Source of the DNA: a virus
Strand: one strand, 5' to 3'
Length of the DNA: 39,132 nt
Virus record (IMG/VR): IMGVR_UViG_3300021224_000002
Coordinates: 1 to 39,132 of that record
Below are positions 37,441 through 39,132 of this stretch, in pieces. Both the position numbers and the translations under genes were made by a program. Position 1 is the first letter of the stretch. Each line of letters starts with the position of its first letter. The notes below the pieces were generated by a model that was given only the letters and a program-made list of their open reading frames with translations, ran no database searches and was not told the origin of the DNA.

Positions 37441-38787
37441 ATGTCCAAAGAAATCATCGAAAAATTGGATGCTATCGAAGCCAAACAGGCCGAAAGCATT
37501 GTGGCTGTTGAAGCCAAAATTCCTGCTGCTGTTGAAGCCATCAAGGCCGAATTCAGCGAAATGGTTGCTGCTCTGGAAGCCAAAGTTGCCTCAGTGCAAG
37601 CTCCTGCTGTCATCAAGCCTGAAAAGACTGTTCGCGGCGATGTGAACAAGTCGGTTCGTGAGCAACTGAAGGCAATCGTTGCTGGCAAATCCAGCTTCCA
37701 AAAAGAACTGCAAATCTTTGCTGACGAATCGCAAGCCGATGCGTACATGAAAGAAGCCTCTGCCTTGACCGCTGGCGGTGATGGCAAGGGTGGTCGTACA
37801 GCTTACGATCCTGTGTTTGCTGCTCTGCGTTTGGCTAACCCCTTGCGCGGCGTGTCTCGCACTGTGGCTACTGACGGCTCCAGCTATCAGTTCCGTGTCA
37901 AGACCGGCAATGCTGGCGCTCAATGGGGCTACGGCATCCAGAACAACGGCACTCCTACAACTGAAAACACTTCCATCTGGCAAGTGGTGTTGAAGGACAT
38001 CAACGTTCAGTTCCCAATCCGTACTGCGGCTTTGGACGACATTGATGGCTTGGAAGCCAATGTGGTTGACGACATGCTGATGGAATTCGCTCAGAATGAA
38101 GCCCTGTCGATGATCCAGAACAATGACCAAACCGGCACTGGCTCTGACACTGCATACGGCGGTGCTGATGGTCTGCGCGGCTTGGACCAATACGGCGGCG
38201 CTAACAGCACATACACTGGCGGTACAACCTCCACTGCTGCTTTTGGCTCGTCTGGCACTGGCTCTAGCTCTGGCTTGCACAGCGTTGCTACTTACGATCA
38301 GTTGACCACTAACGGCAACACTGTTGGTGCTGGCAACGTGACCTACAAAGACTTGATTAACTTCATCTACGCACTGCCACAGCAGTACTGGACTGAAAGC
38401 GCCAAGTTTGTGGTCAGCCCCGTCTTCTTGGCCCAAATCCGTGGCTTGGTTGATGACAACGGCACTCCAGTGTTTGAACGTATGTCTCCTCTGGAAACAA
38501 ACGGCATCGTTGGTCGTCTGTTGGGCTTTGATGTGGTCGTCAACAAGTATCTGGACACTCCTAGCCAGACTACTGTTGGTGATGCTGGCACCTCCAGCTT
38601 GTACCCTGCGTACTTTGCTGACTGGAGCCGTTTCCACACCATCATTGACCGCTTGAACATGGTCATGCGCCGTTACGATCAGACTTTGCCCGGCTACATC
38701 ACCTTCTTTGGTGAGAAACGTCTGGCAACTTCTATCCGCGATCCTTTCGCTGGCGTTCGTTATCGCTCCACAGCAACTGCTGCGTGA
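37441..38787 (+). CDS. Major capsid protein 1 (HK97 fold with N-terminal scaffold-like domain)
   Basis: A 448-residue capsid protein, two bases after the protease gene. Residues 1-105 are a coiled-coil, delta-like domain (EIIEKLDAIEAKQAESIVAV and further heptads), expected to act as scaffold and to be removed by the protease near AYMKEASALTAGGDG. The HK97-fold part follows: VFAALRLANPLRGVSRTV, GLEANVVDDMLMEFAQNEAL, GLRGLDQYGG, and the C-terminal EKRLATSIRDPFAGVRYRS. The second capsid gene at 38846 is a clear paralog lacking most of the scaffold domain. Confidence 0.93.
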   Translation: MSKEIIEKLDAIEAKQAESIVAVEAKIPAAVEAIKAEFSEMVAALEAKVASVQAPAVIKPEKTVRGDVNKSVREQLKAIVAGKSSFQKELQIFADESQADAYMKEASALTAGGDGKGGRTAYDPVFAALRLANPLRGVSRTVATDGSSYQFRVKTGNAGAQWGYGIQNNGTPTTENTSIWQVVLKDINVQFPIRTAALDDIDGLEANVVDDMLMEFAQNEALSMIQNNDQTGTGSDTAYGGADGLRGLDQYGGANSTYTGGTTSTAAFGSSGTGSSSGLHSVATYDQLTTNGNTVGAGNVTYKDLINFIYALPQQYWTESAKFVVSPVFLAQIRGLVDDNGTPVFERMSPLETNGIVGRLLGFDVVVNKYLDTPSQTTVGDAGTSSLYPAYFADWSRFHTIIDRLNMVMRRYDQTLPGYITFFGEKRLATSIRDPFAGVRYRSTATAA

Positions 38788-38797
38788 GATTAAAAGT

Positions 38798-38821
38798 GAG
38801 GGGCTCCGGCCCCTCCTTTTT
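38798..38821 (+). terminator. Intrinsic terminator between the two capsid genes
   Basis: GAGGGGC-TCCG-GCCCCTC (38798-38815), then C and five T. A compact G+C-rich stem followed by a T-run, 10 bases after the stop of capsid gene 1. Partial read-through would give capsid protein 2 and the following tail genes a lower level than capsid protein 1. Confidence 0.88.
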
Positions 38822-38845
38822 GCGCCCTCAATTTAGGAAATTGCC

Positions 38846-39132
38846 ATGACCATCACTGAAAAAATCCTCTCCGGTATCAAGCAAGCCATCACTGAAGGCA
38901 AGACAGTCACAATCGACCTGAAAGAAGCCTCTGCAATCACTGGCTCCGGTTCTGGTGTGGGTGGTCGTGCAGTATTTGATGATGCGTTCGCAGCTTTGCG
39001 TTACGCCAACCCATTCCGCATGGGCTCTCGCGTCATGCCAGTTGCTGGCTCTGATGCTCAGTTCGTTGCCAAAACTGGTAACGCAACAAACCAAACAAAC
39101 CCTTGGGGCTATCCCGTTCAGAACAACGTGGG
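38846..39132 (+). CDS. Major capsid protein paralog 2, N-terminal part (continues at position 1)
   Basis: The first 95 full codons plus two bases of a HK97-fold capsid protein; the rest is at 1-727. AGGAAA lies six bases before the ATG. The first about 27 residues (MTITEKILSGIKQAITEGKT and VTIDLKEA) replace the 105-residue scaffold-like domain of capsid protein 1. Then SAITGSGSGVGGRAVFDDAF and AALRYANPFRMGSRV align with ALTAGGDGKGGRTAYDPVFA and ALRLANPLRGVSRT of protein 1. The two therefore come from a duplication, with loss or gain of the scaffold part. Confidence 0.93.
   Translation, partial: MTITEKILSGIKQAITEGKTVTIDLKEASAITGSGSGVGGRAVFDDAFAALRYANPFRMGSRVMPVAGSDAQFVAKTGNATNQTNPWGYPVQNNV

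Noticed and set aside
37591-38637. 348-codon antisense frame within capsid gene 1
   Set aside because: Explained by the codon bias of the sense gene; no start signal and no recognisable protein pattern.
1-39132. Temperate lifestyle (integrase, excisionase, CI-type repressor, attachment site)
   Set aside because: No tyrosine or serine recombinase and no CI-like protein could be found on either strand.

Overview
The window looks like one complete, circularly closed genome of a tailed phage (siphovirus type). The contig was opened inside a capsid gene: the reading frame beginning at 38846 runs off the right edge with two bases of a Gly codon, and position 1 supplies the third base of that codon and continues the same protein. 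Gene families (HK97-type head genes, P27-type small terminase, lambda-like tail genes, GH108 endolysin, DUF1376 and DUF6475 replication genes, NinB, RuvC-like resolvase) point to a proteobacterial host. Several small genes remind me of phages of Burkholderiales, so a freshwater betaproteobacterium is my guess, not something the sequence proves. I found no integrase, CI-type repressor, DNA polymerase, tRNA or CRISPR array, so a lytic lifestyle is the simpler reading.

Layout. Positions 32317-39132 plus 1-20036 form one long rightward late region: HNH nuclease, small and large terminase, portal, S78 prohead protease, two tandem paralogous major capsid proteins separated by an intrinsic terminator, head-tail connector, head closure, tail terminator, tail tube, tail chaperones made by a -1 frameshift (A AAA AAC), gp10-like protein, tape measure, two distal tail proteins, a GNAT-like protein, tail hub, fibres and adhesins, a 2OG-Fe(II) oxygenase plus a cupin, a large collagen-like fibre with an S74 chaperone, a second 2OG-Fe(II) oxygenase, and lysis genes. 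Positions 20033-22410 form a leftward block (DUF6378, MazG-like, Gp157, SSB-like, small membrane protein). From a divergent control region at 22411-22637 a rightward early operon runs to 29902: replication genes, recombination and nuclease genes, and many very small genes chained by ATGA overlaps. It ends at two terminators. Positions 29961-32283 hold an AT-rich repeat region, a striking CTGCC-rich array, two duplicated terminators and a second leftward operon of seven tiny genes.

Most interesting items: two capsid paralogs of which only one carries the long N-terminal scaffold-like domain; a prolyl-hydroxylase-like oxygenase translationally coupled to a collagen-like fibre; a GNAT protein where related tail modules usually carry a cell-wall peptidase; a family of TAGGG-TTT-CCCTA inverted repeats in the gaps before several transcription units; 21-bp-spaced iterons inside the replication gene; a structured leader that can mask that gene's ribosome site; a Dps/ferritin-like protein; and a set of micro-genes of 24-50 codons.
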